The translations under genes were made by a program, and so were the position numbers. Below, piece after piece: positions 43,832-53,485 of a stretch of DNA of 64,000 nucleotides. The notes beneath the pieces were generated by a model. The model was not told the DNA's origin. It saw nothing but the letters and a program-made list of their open reading frames with translations, and made no database searches. Position 1 is the stretch's first letter; every line of letters starts with the position of its first letter. The stretch spans positions 1 to 64,000 of the forward strand of contig NZ_JASCQG010000004.1 of assembly GCF_030005555.1 (NCBI RefSeq). The letters run 5' to 3'. This stretch comes from Empedobacter sedimenti. GTDB taxonomy: Bacteria > Bacteroidota > Bacteroidia > Flavobacteriales > Weeksellaceae.

Positions 43832-44659
43832 ATGAACAGGAACGAACTTGCTGATTTTATTCTTCAAAAAATTGAATTGAATAAAAATGTAATCAAAGAA
43901 CAATTTGATGCAACTAAAGCGCAAATTGGTCATTTTTGGATTGATGATTTATTACCTACAGAAATTGTTTGCAAAATAAGTAATGAATTTCCTGAGAAAG
44001 AAGAAATGGTCTTGAAAAAAAGTCTGAAAGAAGATAAGTATATTGCTGTTCAGATGAATCAATATCATCCAATTTTAGAAGAAATTATTTATGCTTTTCA
44101 AGATGAACGAATCGTCAATTTGATTGCAGAAATCTGTGAAATTAAACAACCAATTCCTGATTCTTCTTTGTATGCTGGTGGTTTATCTATGATGGGAAAT
44201 CGTCAATTTTTACAACCTCATTTAGATAATTCTCATGATGCGAAAAGAGAATTATGGCGAGTGTTGAATTTGTTATATTATGTAACGCCAGATTGGAAAG
44301 AAGAATATGGTGGTAATTTAGAAGTTTGGCCAAATGGATTGAAGAATGACCAAATTACCATTTTTAGTAAGTTCAATCGTTTGGTTGTAATGGCAACGCA
44401 CAACGATTCTTTGCATTCGGTTTCACCTGTCAAGTTTGAAGGTTTTAGAAAGTGTGTTTCTAATTATTATTTTTCTAAAGAGCCGTTAAGAGAAACAGAT
44501 TCGTTTCATGTAACATCGTTTAGAGGTCGTCTAGATCAGAAGGTTTTAGATCATGTTTTACAGGTAGATAATGCGCTAAGAATGGGTGTTAGAAAAATAT
44601 TTAAAAATGGTGTGGTAGAAAATCCGCATATTTATAAGAAAGATGAAGAAGTAGATTAA
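43832..44659 (+). CDS. 2-oxoglutarate/Fe(II)-dependent oxygenase
   Basis: This encodes 275 residues. The iron triad is visible as HLD (His130, Asp132) and His195 (LHSVSPV), and Arg206 (EGFRKC) can bind 2-oxoglutarate. The jelly-roll half contains LLYYVTPDWKEEYGGNLEVWP, typical of the prolyl 4-hydroxylase-like group. Such enzymes hydroxylate proteins or sugars. It lies between two glycosyltransferases, so a surface glycan or its protein carrier is a plausible substrate. Confidence 0.85.
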   Translation: MNRNELADFILQKIELNKNVIKEQFDATKAQIGHFWIDDLLPTEIVCKISNEFPEKEEMVLKKSLKEDKYIAVQMNQYHPILEEIIYAFQDERIVNLIAEICEIKQPIPDSSLYAGGLSMMGNRQFLQPHLDNSHDAKRELWRVLNLLYYVTPDWKEEYGGNLEVWPNGLKNDQITIFSKFNRLVVMATHNDSLHSVSPVKFEGFRKCVSNYYFSKEPLRETDSFHVTSFRGRLDQKVLDHVLQVDNALRMGVRKIFKNGVVENPHIYKKDEEVD

Positions 44660-44675
44660 GTTTTAATCTACTTTT
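44648..44675. terminator. Shared terminator across both stop codons
   Basis: The hairpin AGTAGATTAA / TTAATCTACT, with loop GT, spans the stop codons of the convergent oxygenase and glycosyltransferase genes and is followed by a T-run. Confidence 0.65.
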
Positions 44676-45787
44676 TTTATTTGATCAAAAATTTCTTTCA
44701 ACTTATATTCTTCATTTTCCCAACAAAGTTCGTTTGCAGCATTCGCAAGGTTTTCTTGGTAGCTATTTTTTCCTTCGTTTAAAATTTCTTGTAGTTTTTC
44801 AGCCAAATGTTTTGGCTCGTGGTTGTCAATCACTTTTCCAACATTATATTCTTCGACCATTTTTTTGATTTCTGGCAAATTTGTTGCTAAAATTGGTACT
44901 CTGGCTTGAATAAAGTCAAATAATTTATTCGGTAGAGCGTAGCGATAGCTTAATCCTAAATCTTCTTCCATACTCATTCCTACATCAGCTAAAGGTGTTA
45001 TAGTTTTTAAAGTTTTTGGGGGAATATTTCCTAAAAAATGAATGCGATTAGTCAAATTTAAATCTTTTGCTAATTGTTCGTATTCAGTTTTTTTAGGTCC
45101 TTCGCCAGCAATCCAAAATTGACAATTATTAATGTACTTGAATGCTTCAATCATTTTGTCAATTCCTCGACTCATGTTAATTGCACCTTGATACAATAAT
45201 ATTTTATCGTTTGTTGGATTTTCGGGTAAGCGAAAGAAAATTAAATCTTGTTTATCGTTAAGTTTTGTTCGGTTGGGAACATTTCTAATCACAGCCGGAT
45301 TAGCGCCATATTCAGTGCGAAACCAATTGGCATATCCATCACTTACTGTATAAAAATACTTTATTCTTGGAACAAGAAGACGTTCTAAAGTTTTCCAAAC
45401 TTTTTTTGTTTTTGGACGATTGTGTAATGATGGAAGTTCAGAAAAAATCTCGTGACTATCAAAAACTAAAGGTAATTTTTTGATTTTACTAACCAAGTAA
45501 AATGGAAGTAAACTATCCAAATCATTCGCTAATAAAATAGTCTGTTTATCAGATTTTTTAAGTAAGGTGAAAAATAGTTTATAATTAAATTCTGTATACT
45601 TTTTCATAGTTGATTGATGTTTTTGTTCAATCAAAAATGTCTTGTATGGTTTATTTAAAACGGGTTTTCCATTTATTGTAGCTCCAATCAATTCTACATC
45701 GTATCCAAATTTCATCAAAGAACGGCAAACTTTATCAAGCCTTTGATCTGTTTCAATATTGTTTAATACAGCAGAGAGGATTTTCAA
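44663..45787 (-). CDS. GT4-family glycosyltransferase
   Basis: This 374-residue GT-B protein begins MKILSAVLNNIETDQRLDKV. It has the GT4 donor-domain motif (ILLYQGAINMSRGIDKMIEAF), GEGPKKTEYEQL and the late E-x7-E-type region (LSYRYALPNKLFDFIQARVP). The product is probably a cell-surface polysaccharide or lipid-linked sugar. It lies 15 bp after a small membrane protein gene, convergent with the other glycosyltransferase pair. Confidence 0.85.
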   Translation of the reverse strand: MKILSAVLNNIETDQRLDKVCRSLMKFGYDVELIGATINGKPVLNKPYKTFLIEQKHQSTMKKYTEFNYKLFFTLLKKSDKQTILLANDLDSLLPFYLVSKIKKLPLVFDSHEIFSELPSLHNRPKTKKVWKTLERLLVPRIKYFYTVSDGYANWFRTEYGANPAVIRNVPNRTKLNDKQDLIFFRLPENPTNDKILLYQGAINMSRGIDKMIEAFKYINNCQFWIAGEGPKKTEYEQLAKDLNLTNRIHFLGNIPPKTLKTITPLADVGMSMEEDLGLSYRYALPNKLFDFIQARVPILATNLPEIKKMVEEYNVGKVIDNHEPKHLAEKLQEILNEGKNSYQENLANAANELCWENEEYKLKEIFDQIKKVD

Positions 45788-45802
45788 TTTTTGGACGTTT
45801 TA

Positions 45803-46036
45803 TTATTTTCCTGGTTTGAAAGCAATGTAATATGCTTGTACTAAAAATAATATCGCGTTCGGAATCAGAACTGGCCAAGCTTCTGTCATTGCAGCATAAA
45901 TCACAAAACATACACATCCAATTGCATTGATAATACGAATTGTGGTAATTTTTGAGAAAAAGAATGCTAAGACAATAAAAACTGAAGCTAAGTAACCGAA
46001 AATATCAGCTACACTGATGTTAGATAAAAAATCCAT
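45803..46036 (-). CDS. Small three-helix membrane protein
   Basis: This encodes 77 residues with three hydrophobic helices (about 10-27, 31-48, 52-72). The pattern (DIFGYLASVFIVLAFFFSKITTIRIINAIGC) is common to YgjV/CBU_0592-type small proteins, sometimes misnamed uroporphyrinogen decarboxylase. The function is unknown; family naming is tentative. It precedes the glycosyltransferase gene and is divergent from kdsA. Confidence 0.65.
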   Translation of the reverse strand: MDFLSNISVADIFGYLASVFIVLAFFFSKITTIRIINAIGCVCFVIYAAMTEAWPVLIPNAILFLVQAYYIAFKPGK

Positions 46037-46090
46037 AAAACGATAAATAAGAATGATAAAGTATAGGCAAAATTATGAAAAATAAGTCGA

Positions 46091-46108
46091 TAACTTTGCG
46101 TAAATTTG
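46091..46108 (+). promoter_or_regulatory. Two overlapping -7 boxes of kdsA
   Basis: TAACTTTG (46091-46098) and TAAATTTG (46101-46108) both match TAnnTTTG. The second is so close to the ATG at 46113 that only the first, or a leaderless start, fits. Confidence 0.45.
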
Positions 46109-46112
46109 CACA

Positions 46113-46922
46113 ATGATAGAAACTTTATCAAACATAAAACACAAAGATTCGCCAAACTTCTTTTTGCTAGCTGGTCCATGTGCCATCGAGAGCGAAGATA
46201 TGGCTTTGAGAATTGCTGAAAAAGTAGTAACAATTACTGATAAATTGGAGATTCCTTATATTTTTAAAGGTTCTTTCAAAAAAGCAAATCGTTCTCGTAT
46301 TGATAGTTTTACAGGAATTGGAGATGAAAAAGCATTGAAAATTATCCAAAAAGTTGGAGAAACTTTTGATGTGCCAACAACTACAGATATCCACGAGCCT
46401 TTTCATGCAGAAATGGCAGCGGCTTATGTAGATGTGTTACAAATTCCTGCTTTCTTGGTTCGCCAAACGGACTTAGTTGTTGCAGCTGCACAAACTGGTA
46501 AACATGTTACATTGAAAAAAGGTCAATTTCTTTCGCCAGAAGCAATGAAATTTCCTGTAGAAAAAGTAACAGATTCTGGTAATAATAATGTTGCAATTAT
46601 AGAGCGGGGAACAATGTTAGGTTACGGAGATTTAGTGGTAGATTATCGTGGAATTCCTGTGATGCAAAATTATGCACCAGTTATTTTAGATATCACACAT
46701 TCTTTACAACAACCAAATCAAGCTTCAGGTGTAACAGGAGGAAAACCAGAGTTAATCGAAACTGTAGCGAAAGCTGGTATAGCTGTTGGTGCTAATGGTA
46801 TTTTTATCGAAACGCATCCAGATCCTAAAAACGCTAAAAGTGACGGAGCAAACATGTTACAATTAGATTTGTTAGAAGACTTATTGACTAAATTAGTAAG
46901 AGTTCGTCAAGCAATTCTATAA
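46113..46922 (+). CDS. kdsA: 3-deoxy-8-phosphooctulonate synthase (KDO-8-P synthase)
   Basis: This 269-residue TIM barrel has LLAGPCAIESEDM, FKGSFKKANRSR, DIHEP and the C-terminal GIFIETHPDPKNAKSDGAN. It condenses phosphoenolpyruvate and arabinose-5-phosphate to KDO-8-phosphate, for lipid A core synthesis. Confidence 0.96.
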   Translation: MIETLSNIKHKDSPNFFLLAGPCAIESEDMALRIAEKVVTITDKLEIPYIFKGSFKKANRSRIDSFTGIGDEKALKIIQKVGETFDVPTTTDIHEPFHAEMAAAYVDVLQIPAFLVRQTDLVVAAAQTGKHVTLKKGQFLSPEAMKFPVEKVTDSGNNNVAIIERGTMLGYGDLVVDYRGIPVMQNYAPVILDITHSLQQPNQASGVTGGKPELIETVAKAGIAVGANGIFIETHPDPKNAKSDGANMLQLDLLEDLLTKLVRVRQAIL

Positions 46923-46993
46923 AAATAATTTTTAAAGAAAATTTATTAAATAATACTTAGTCAAGTTGATTAAGTATTTTTAATTTTTTAGAT

Positions 46994-48355
46994 ATGAATA
47001 ATTTAATTCAAAAATATAATATTCCAGGACCTCGTTATACAAGTTACCCAACTGTTCCGTTTTGGGACAATGATGGTTTCACAAAACAAGGTTGGATAGA
47101 GACTTTTCAACGATCTTTCGATGAAAGTAATGCAGAAGAAGGAATATCAATTTACATTCATTTACCTTATTGCGAGGCTTTGTGTACATTTTGTGCGTGT
47201 AACAAACGTATTACGAAACAGCATTCGGTAGAAATTCCGTACATCGATACGGTTTTAAAAGAATGGAAATTATATGTGGATTTATTTTCATCTCGACCAA
47301 AAATTAAAGAAATTCATTTAGGAGGAGGAACGCCAACGTTTTTCTCTCCAGAGAATTTGAAGAAATTAATTGATGGTATTTTTGAGTATGCGGATGTTGC
47401 CGAAGGACACGAATTTAGTTTAGAAGGTCATCCAAATAACACAACAAGAGAGCATTTGCAAGCTTTATATGATTTAGGTTTTAGACGTATTTCGTATGGT
47501 GTGCAAGATTATGATCTAAAAGTACAGAAAGCGATTAATCGTGTTCAACCTTTTGAGAATGTGAAAAGAGCAACAGACGAAGCTCGCGAAATTGGTTTTA
47601 CATCAGTTTCTCACGATTTGATTTTTGGTCTTCCGCATCAAACAATGGAAGGAATGACAGAAACGATTAATTTGACGAAAGAGTTAAATCCAGATCGTAT
47701 TTCGTTTTACAGTTACGCGCATGTGCCGTGGATAAAAGGTGTTGGACAACGTGGTTTTCATGACGAAGATTTGCCATCACCAGAATTGAAACGTGCTTTG
47801 TATGAAGAAGGAAAGAAAATGTTCGAAGAAATGGGTTATTTCGAAGTTGGAATGGATCACTTTGCCTTAGAACAAGATTCGATGTATCAATCGATGAAAA
47901 ACCATACATTACATCGTAATTTTATGGGTTATTCTTCTTCTAAAACACAACTAATGGTAGGTCTGGGAGTTTCTTCTATCAGTGATTCTTGGTATAGTTT
48001 TGCACAAAACGAGAAGACGGTAGAAGAATACGAAAAATCAATCAACAACGGAGAATTATCTGTTTTCAAAGGTCACATTTTGTCAGAAGAAGATTTGATT
48101 ATGCGTCGTCATATTCTAAATTTAATGTGTAATTTAGAAACTTCTTGGGCTGATGAAAACATGAAATTTGATGATGTAGATCGTATCAAAACTATGTTGC
48201 AAGGCATGGTTGACGATAATTTGATTGAATTTGTAGAAGCTGGTTTGATTGTAAAAGAAGAAGGTCGTCCTTTTGTTCGAAACGTTTGTATGACATTCGA
48301 TAAGAGAATGATAGATAACGAGCCAGAAACGCGTATTTTCTCAATGACCATCTAA
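46994..48355 (+). CDS. hemN: Oxygen-independent coproporphyrinogen III oxidase
   Basis: This 453-residue radical SAM protein has the iron-sulfur motif YCEALCTFCAC (Cys60, Cys64, Cys67, with Cys69 as the extra HemN cysteine), the GGGTPT glycine motif and a C-terminal HemN domain. It converts coproporphyrinogen III to protoporphyrinogen IX without oxygen. The N-terminal PGPRYTSYPTVPFW is typical of true HemN rather than HemW. Confidence 0.95.
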   Translation: MNNLIQKYNIPGPRYTSYPTVPFWDNDGFTKQGWIETFQRSFDESNAEEGISIYIHLPYCEALCTFCACNKRITKQHSVEIPYIDTVLKEWKLYVDLFSSRPKIKEIHLGGGTPTFFSPENLKKLIDGIFEYADVAEGHEFSLEGHPNNTTREHLQALYDLGFRRISYGVQDYDLKVQKAINRVQPFENVKRATDEAREIGFTSVSHDLIFGLPHQTMEGMTETINLTKELNPDRISFYSYAHVPWIKGVGQRGFHDEDLPSPELKRALYEEGKKMFEEMGYFEVGMDHFALEQDSMYQSMKNHTLHRNFMGYSSSKTQLMVGLGVSSISDSWYSFAQNEKTVEEYEKSINNGELSVFKGHILSEEDLIMRRHILNLMCNLETSWADENMKFDDVDRIKTMLQGMVDDNLIEFVEAGLIVKEEGRPFVRNVCMTFDKRMIDNEPETRIFSMTI

Positions 48356-48394
48356 TAAAATAGATAAATGTTTTAAACTTTATCAAAAAAAGTA

Positions 48395-48402
48395 TATATT
48401 TG
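48395..48402 (+). promoter_or_regulatory. -7 box of the hpt-adk operon
   Basis: TATATTTG lies 13 bp upstream of the hpt ATG; the short distance implies a very short leader. Confidence 0.55.
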
Positions 48403-48415
48403 AATATCTCAAACA

Positions 48416-48952
48416 ATGAAAGAAATAGAAATTCACGGTAAAAAATTTATTCCGTACATCGCTTTTGAAGAAATAGAACACGCCATCAAAAATATGGCAA
48501 ACGAAGTTTATGAAGAATACAAAGACGAAAGACCGATTTTTGTTGGTGTATTAAACGGAGTTGTAATGTTCTTCAGCGATTTCTTAAAACAATATCAAGG
48601 AGAATGTGAGATTTCTTTCTTGAAATTAAAATCTTACGAAGGAACAGAATCAACAGGAAACATTACAATTGAGATGGATATTCCGATGAATGTTGAAGGA
48701 CGTCACGTAATTATTTTAGAAGATATTGTAGATACAGGAAATACATTAGTAGAATTACACCGTATTTTAAAAGAGAAAAAAGTAAAATCTCTTAAAGTTG
48801 CAACATTGTTGTTTAAACCAGATGCTTACAAAAAAGATTTAAAAGTAGATTTAGTTGGAATTTCTATTCCAGATAAATTTGTAGTAGGTTATGGATTAGA
48901 TTTCGATGGTTTAGGAAGAAATTTACCAGATATTTATCAAATAAAACATTAA
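48416..48952 (+). CDS. hpt: Hypoxanthine phosphoribosyltransferase
   Basis: This 178-residue type I phosphoribosyltransferase has the PRPP-binding motif IILEDIVDTGNTL near residues 100-112 and the early loop VGVLNGVVMF. It salvages hypoxanthine (and perhaps guanine) to nucleotides. The adk gene starts 7 bp downstream, so both belong to one purine nucleotide operon. Confidence 0.94.
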   Translation: MKEIEIHGKKFIPYIAFEEIEHAIKNMANEVYEEYKDERPIFVGVLNGVVMFFSDFLKQYQGECEISFLKLKSYEGTESTGNITIEMDIPMNVEGRHVIILEDIVDTGNTLVELHRILKEKKVKSLKVATLLFKPDAYKKDLKVDLVGISIPDKFVVGYGLDFDGLGRNLPDIYQIKH

Positions 48953-48959
48953 AAATAAA

Positions 48960-49538
48960 ATGCTAAACATTGTATTGTTCGGACCTCCTGGCAGTGGTAA
49001 AGGAACGCAAGCTAAATTCTTAGAAGAAAAATATCAAACTCCTCAAATTTCGACTGGAGATTTATTTCGTTACAATTTGAAAAACGAAACAGAGTTAGGA
49101 GCTTTGGTGAAATCTTATATGGACAAAGGGCAATTGGTTCCTGATGAGGTAACAACAAATATGCTTGTTGATCATTTAGAAAACAATCCAAATCCGCAAG
49201 GTTATATCTTTGATGGGTATCCTCGTACAACTTCTCAGGCAGTTGCTTTAGACGGAATTTTGACTGACAAATATGAAAGAGAAGTTTCAATTACATTAGC
49301 TTTAGTAGTAGATGACGAAATTTTAGTTCAACGTTTATTAGAGCGTGGAAAAACTTCTGGTCGTGCTGATGATGTGGACGAAAAAATTATCCGTGATCGT
49401 ATTACAGAATATTACGAAAAAACTGCAATTGTAGCAGAACACTACAAAGCGCAAGGAAAATGGGTTGAGATTGATGGAGTAGGTTCTATTGAAGATATTA
49501 CTGAAAAATTAAACGCAGCAATTAAAGAGGTTTTATAA
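48960..49538 (+). CDS. adk: Adenylate kinase
   Basis: This 192-residue protein has the P-loop GPPGSGKGT (8-16), ISTGDLFR and the conserved FDGYPRT. The LID domain is of the short type (GRADDVDEKIIRDRI), without the zinc finger seen in Gram-positive long forms. It interconverts AMP and ATP with ADP. Confidence 0.96.
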   Translation: MLNIVLFGPPGSGKGTQAKFLEEKYQTPQISTGDLFRYNLKNETELGALVKSYMDKGQLVPDEVTTNMLVDHLENNPNPQGYIFDGYPRTTSQAVALDGILTDKYEREVSITLALVVDDEILVQRLLERGKTSGRADDVDEKIIRDRITEYYEKTAIVAEHYKAQGKWVEIDGVGSIEDITEKLNAAIKEVL

Positions 49539-49557
49539 GAACTACTTTTATATTATA

Positions 49558-49597
49558 CTAAAAATGCTCCTTTTAATTAAAGGAGCATTTTTTTATT
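49558..49597 (+). terminator. Terminator of hpt-adk
   Basis: The stem AAAATGCTCCTTT / AAAGGAGCATTTT, with an A/T loop, is followed by a T-run. Confidence 0.8.
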
Positions 49598-49601
49598 ATT
49601 G

Positions 49602-49672
49602 TTGTCAAGCTGAATTTATTTCATCTTCGCATCAATTTATTCCATAACATCTGAAACAAGTTAAGAATGACT
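49602..49672. repeat. Dispersed hairpin repeat, copies 4 and 5 (degenerate)
   Basis: TTGTCAAGCTGAATTTATTT lies at 49602-49621 and ATCTGAAACAAGTTAAGAAT with GACT at 49649-49672. They are worn versions of the repeat at 13637 and 33183, with broken stems, in the gap before pyrD. Confidence 0.45.
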
Positions 49673-50707
49673 TTATTTTTTATCTTCAACCAAGCCTATA
49701 CAAATGTTTTTTACAACAGCAGGACCTTCATAAATAAAACCAGTATAAACTTGTAACAAACTTGCACCAGCTTCCAGTTTTTCTTTAGCATCTTCGGCGG
49801 TATGAATTCCTCCAACTCCAATGATAGGAAATGCTTTGTTCGATTTTTCAGAAAGATAACGAATCACTTCTGTCGAACGATTTTTAAGTGGTTTTCCCGA
49901 AACACCACCAGTTTCTTTTACAATTTCTGGATCAGATTTTAAACCTTCTCTAGAAATAGTAGTGTTTGTTGCAATCACTCCAGCTATTTTAGACTCAGTC
50001 ACAATATCTATAATATCGTCCAATTGCGAATCTGTCAAATCTGGTGCTATTTTAAGTAAAATTGGTTTCGGTTTTTCGTTTTGATTATTGTATTGTTGCA
50101 AATAATTCAGAATGTACAATAAAGGTTCTTTTTCTTGCAAATCACGTAATCCAGGCGTGTTTGGAGAACTCACGTTAACTACAAAATAATCTACATAATC
50201 AAACAACGCATTGAAACATTTAATATAATCATCAACAGCATCTTCATTTGGCGTCAGTTTATTTTTACCAATATTTCCACCAATAATATAGTTTTCACGA
50301 TTTTTTAATTCTCTAATTTTCGAAACAGCAAAATCAACACCTTTGTTATTAAATCCCATTCGGTTGATAATCGCTTCATCTTCTACCAAACGAAACATAC
50401 GCGGCGCATCATTCCCTGGTTGAGGTTTTGGTGTAACGGTTCCAATTTCGATAAAGCCAAATCCGAAGTGGTCCAATTCTTCAATATATTCAGCATTTTT
50501 ATCAAAACCAGCAGCTAAACCAATTGGATTTTTGAATTTAATTCCAAAAACTTCTCGTTCTAAACTTGGATGATTGTATTGATAAAATTTATCTAATAAT
50601 TTTCCAACTCCAGGAAATGCAGCATAATTTTTTAGATTTCTCGTTACGAAATGATGTGCTTCTTCGGGCTGTAATTGAAATAAAATGTTTTTGAATTGTT
50701 TGTACAT
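49673..50707 (-). CDS. pyrD: Dihydroorotate dehydrogenase (quinone), class 2
   Basis: This 344-residue protein has an N-terminal helical quinone-binding segment ([15 protein letters not shown]) and the FMN barrel. Class 2 is supported by the serine in [14 protein letters not shown], which is a cysteine in class 1. Other motifs are [20 protein letters not shown] and GVGGI. It oxidises dihydroorotate to orotate in pyrimidine synthesis, at the membrane. Confidence 0.95.
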   Translation of the reverse strand: MYKQFKNILFQLQPEEAHHFVTRNLKNYAAFPGVGKLLDKFYQYNHPSLEREVFGIKFKNPIGLAAGFDKNAEYIEELDHFGFGFIEIGTVTPKPQPGNDAPRMFRLVEDEAIINRMGFNNKGVDFAVSKIRELKNRENYIIGGNIGKNKLTPNEDAVDDYIKCFNALFDYVDYFVVNVSSPNTPGLRDLQEKEPLLYILNYLQQYNNQNEKPKPILLKIAPDLTDSQLDDIIDIVTESKIAGVIATNTTISREGLKSDPEIVKETGGVSGKPLKNRSTEVIRYLSEKSNKAFPIIGVGGIHTAEDAKEKLEAGASLLQVYTGFIYEGPAVVKNICIGLVEDKK

Positions 50708-50812
50708 GCTGCAAAATTAAGCATATCCGATAAATATTTCGACTTACTACTCATCAGTTTTACAATATTTTGAAACTTAGCAATTAGATTTTAATAAACA
50801 AATTAGAAATCG

Positions 50813-50820
50813 TACTTTTG
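50813..50820 (+). promoter_or_regulatory. -7 box of obg
   Basis: TACTTTTG lies 24 bp upstream of the obg ATG. Confidence 0.5.
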
Positions 50821-50844
50821 CAGACTAATTAAAAGAGAAAAATT

Positions 50845-51831
50845 ATGCAATCAAATTTTGTTGACTACGTAAAGATAAATTGTAGAGCCGGTCACGGTGG
50901 CGCTGGTTCAGCAAGTTTGCATCGCGAAAAATATATTGACAAAGGAGGACCAGATGGTGGTGATGGTGGACGTGGAGGAAACATCACACTTGTAGGGAAT
51001 TCTAACTTTTGGACTTTATTAGAGTTTCGTTTTAAAAAACATTTCCGCGCAAAAAACGGTGGTCGTGGTGGTAAATCGCGTTCTACTGGTGCAGACGGAG
51101 AAGATATTATTTTAGATGTTCCGATTGGTGTTATAGCCAAAGATGAAGAAGGAAATATAATTGGAGAAATTACTGAAGATGGTCAAGAATTGATTATCGC
51201 AAAAGGAGGAAAAGGAGGTTTAGGAAACTGGAATTTCCGTTCTGCAACTCGTCAAACTCCTCGTTATGCTCAACCAGGACTTGATGGAGATGAATTACAA
51301 GTAACTTTAGAATTAAAAATATTAGCAGATGTTGGTTTGGTAGGTTTCCCGAATGCGGGTAAATCAACTTTATTGTCTGCGGTTTCTGCAGCAAAACCAA
51401 AAATTGCGGATTATGCGTTTACAACGCTTACACCAAACTTAGGTATTGTAGAATATCGTAATCATCAATCATTTGTAATGGCAGATATTCCTGGAATCAT
51501 AGAAGGAGCTGCTGAAGGAAAAGGACTTGGACATCGATTTTTGCGACACATCGAGCGTAATTCAACTTTATTATTCTTAATTCCTGCAGATGCTGAGGAT
51601 TACGGAAAAGAATATGATATTTTGTTGAATGAATTGACAAAATTTAATCCTGAATTATTGGATAAAGATCGTGTTTTAGCTATTTCTAAATCAGATATGT
51701 TAGATGACGAACTGAAAGCTGAAATATTAGAACAATTACCAACAGATATTACAACAACCTTTATTTCTTCTATTACTGGTGAAGGAATTACAGAGTTAAA
51801 AGATATTTTGTGGAATAAATTACACGAATAA
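50845..51831 (+). CDS. obg: GTPase Obg/CgtA
   Basis: This 328-residue protein has an N-terminal glycine-rich Obg domain ([26 protein letters not shown]), then the G domain with G1 [10 protein letters not shown]3 DIPGI and G4 SKSD. There is no extra C-terminal OCT domain, so it is the short type. Obg takes part in ribosome assembly and stress control. Confidence 0.95.
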   Translation: MQSNFVDYVKINCRAGHGGAGSASLHREKYIDKGGPDGGDGGRGGNITLVGNSNFWTLLEFRFKKHFRAKNGGRGGKSRSTGADGEDIILDVPIGVIAKDEEGNIIGEITEDGQELIIAKGGKGGLGNWNFRSATRQTPRYAQPGLDGDELQVTLELKILADVGLVGFPNAGKSTLLSAVSAAKPKIADYAFTTLTPNLGIVEYRNHQSFVMADIPGIIEGAAEGKGLGHRFLRHIERNSTLLFLIPADAEDYGKEYDILLNELTKFNPELLDKDRVLAISKSDMLDDELKAEILEQLPTDITTTFISSITGEGITELKDILWNKLHE

Positions 51832-51854
51832 TTAATTATTAAAGATAAAGACAA

Positions 51855-52175
51855 ATGTTTGGAAATTTTGGAGACATCATGGGAATGATGGGAAAAATTA
51901 ATTCATTTAAAGATAAATTCTCTGACTTAAAAAATGAATTAGATGGAGAAATTTTTACAACAACATCTAATGATAGAAAAGTGAAAATTACAATGTCTAA
52001 ATTAGCAACAGTAAAAGATATTGAACTTGCTGAAGGAATGGAAAAGGAAGAAATTGAAGATTTATTAGTGATGACGTTAAACAAAGCGTTAGAACAAGTA
52101 AAAGAAGAGGCAATAGATAGAGCGAAAAAAACAGCTCAAGAAAATTTGCCAAATATTCCTGGAATGCCTTTCTAA
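51855..52175 (+). CDS. YbaB/EbfC-family nucleoid-associated protein
   Basis: This 106-residue protein begins MFGNFGDIMGMMGK and ends in NLPNIPGMPF, the typical termini of YbaB. YbaB binds DNA as a dimer. It follows obg by 23 bp and is followed by a terminator at 52188-52222. Confidence 0.9.
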   Translation: MFGNFGDIMGMMGKINSFKDKFSDLKNELDGEIFTTTSNDRKVKITMSKLATVKDIELAEGMEKEEIEDLLVMTLNKALEQVKEEAIDRAKKTAQENLPNIPGMPF

Positions 52176-52187
52176 GTACAGAAAAAA

Positions 52188-52222
52188 AATAAACGCTCCG
52201 AAATTTCTTCGGAGCGTTTTTT
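52188..52222 (+). terminator. Terminator of ybaB
   Basis: The stem AAACGCTCCGAA / TTCGGAGCGTTT is followed by Ts. Confidence 0.8.
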
Positions 52223-52252
52223 GTATATTGAATTTGAATTAAAATTTTAGAT

Positions 52253-52684
52253 ATGACAAAGTATTCAGTTGCATTATTATTTATAGGTTTTTTAATGAGT
52301 TGTACAACAAATAATAACGTTTCGATGACGGAAAATAATGATTTAGAGGTTGTTCGTAATCAATTTCAACGCGGCAGAGTAGAATATCAAATTATTACTT
52401 CTACAAAAACGCTTACAATATTAAATAATGATACCATCGAAAAACCAACAACAAAGGCTAATTGGGAAAAAGTGAACAATTTGGTTGAAAAGATACATCT
52501 ATCAGATTTACAAGACTTAACCATTTCTCAAGATGCTAAAACACATCAGTTCGATGCCTCTTCGGCTGCAAATATTAAGATTAGTTGTAATCAGAGCGAG
52601 TATAACACGCCTACATACGACAAAGGTAAAGCACCAAAAGAAATTTATGAGTTGGATAAATTTTTAGAATCATTATCTAAATAA
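52253..52684 (+). CDS. Hypothetical lipoprotein
   Basis: This 143-residue protein has a lipoprotein signal (GFLMSC, Cys17) and a compact soluble domain. The motif of a polar region followed by KAPKEIYELDKFL is common in small Bacteroidetes lipoproteins, but no family is named. The last 40 bp overlap the convergent rhomboid gene. Confidence 0.7.
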   Translation: MTKYSVALLFIGFLMSCTTNNNVSMTENNDLEVVRNQFQRGRVEYQIITSTKTLTILNNDTIEKPTTKANWEKVNNLVEKIHLSDLQDLTISQDAKTHQFDASSAANIKISCNQSEYNTPTYDKGKAPKEIYELDKFLESLSK

Positions 52685-53445
52685 TCATTTTCATCTTCAA
52701 GAGATTTGAAGTATTCAGCTTTTTCACGTTCTTGCTCTTGGTAAATATCCCATAAACGTTCTGCTTGTGGATCATAATAATTTTCTTGATCCCATTTCGG
52801 AACTTCTTTCTGTGGACCAATTTTTCGGAACAAATAGGCAAAGAATGCACCTGAAATGAATCCACTCAAATGTCCTTCCCAAGAAATGGAATTATTACCT
52901 ACATCTGATTTTAGCTGTGGTAAAATCTCTTGTGGTACCATTCCCCAAATCATTCCACCATATAATAAAATAATGATTAATGAAATCGCCATCAAACCAC
53001 GTTCTTTACGAATAATACCACTAAAGAAGATGAACGAAGCTAATAAATAAACAACAGAACTTGCTCCAATGTGGCAACTTACATTTTCGTCTAAAAAAGG
53101 AGGATTTCCAATTATCCACAAAATAATTCCAGATAAAATCCAACCAAAGAAAATGACGTAATAAGCCAATCTATCGTACATTAATAAAGCCAGAAAACTA
53201 AGGAATGCTAGAGGAAAAGTATTGCTAATAATGTGTTTCCAACCCGAATGGAAAAGTGGTGATAGAAAAATTCCCTTCAATCCAACAAAAGTTCTTGGAA
53301 TAACGCCATAGCAACTCTCAAAATTATATCCATTTTGTTGAAACAAAAAGATAATCCACATCGGAATTAATAGTAAGAGCGGAATTATAATGGTTTTCTT
53401 TGGAAAAGGATAACTCATAAAATTGATTTTGTAAAGCTCTTTCAA
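52645..53445 (-). CDS. Rhomboid-family intramembrane serine protease
   Basis: This 266-residue protein has about six membrane helices. The catalytic Ser lies in HIGASSVVY (GxS motif) and the His in WEGHLSGFISGAFFAY. It has an extra charged C-terminal tail of about 50 residues rich in Asp, Glu and Asn. Rhomboids cut membrane proteins. Its start could also be MSYPFPKK, nine codons later. The 3' end overlaps the lipoprotein gene. Confidence 0.9.
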   Translation of the reverse strand: MKELYKINFMSYPFPKKTIIIPLLLLIPMWIIFLFQQNGYNFESCYGVIPRTFVGLKGIFLSPLFHSGWKHIISNTFPLAFLSFLALLMYDRLAYYVIFFGWILSGIILWIIGNPPFLDENVSCHIGASSVVYLLASFIFFSGIIRKERGLMAISLIIILLYGGMIWGMVPQEILPQLKSDVGNNSISWEGHLSGFISGAFFAYLFRKIGPQKEVPKWDQENYYDPQAERLWDIYQEQEREKAEYFKSLEDENDYLDNDSKNLSNS

Positions 53446-53485
53446 TCTTTATTCCTTTCCATAAAAGCTGACAAAATTGGTCAAA

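Noticed and set aside
46009-46233. 74-residue minus-strand frame over the kdsA start
   Set aside because: It is antisense to kdsA and its promoter boxes, and has no family match.
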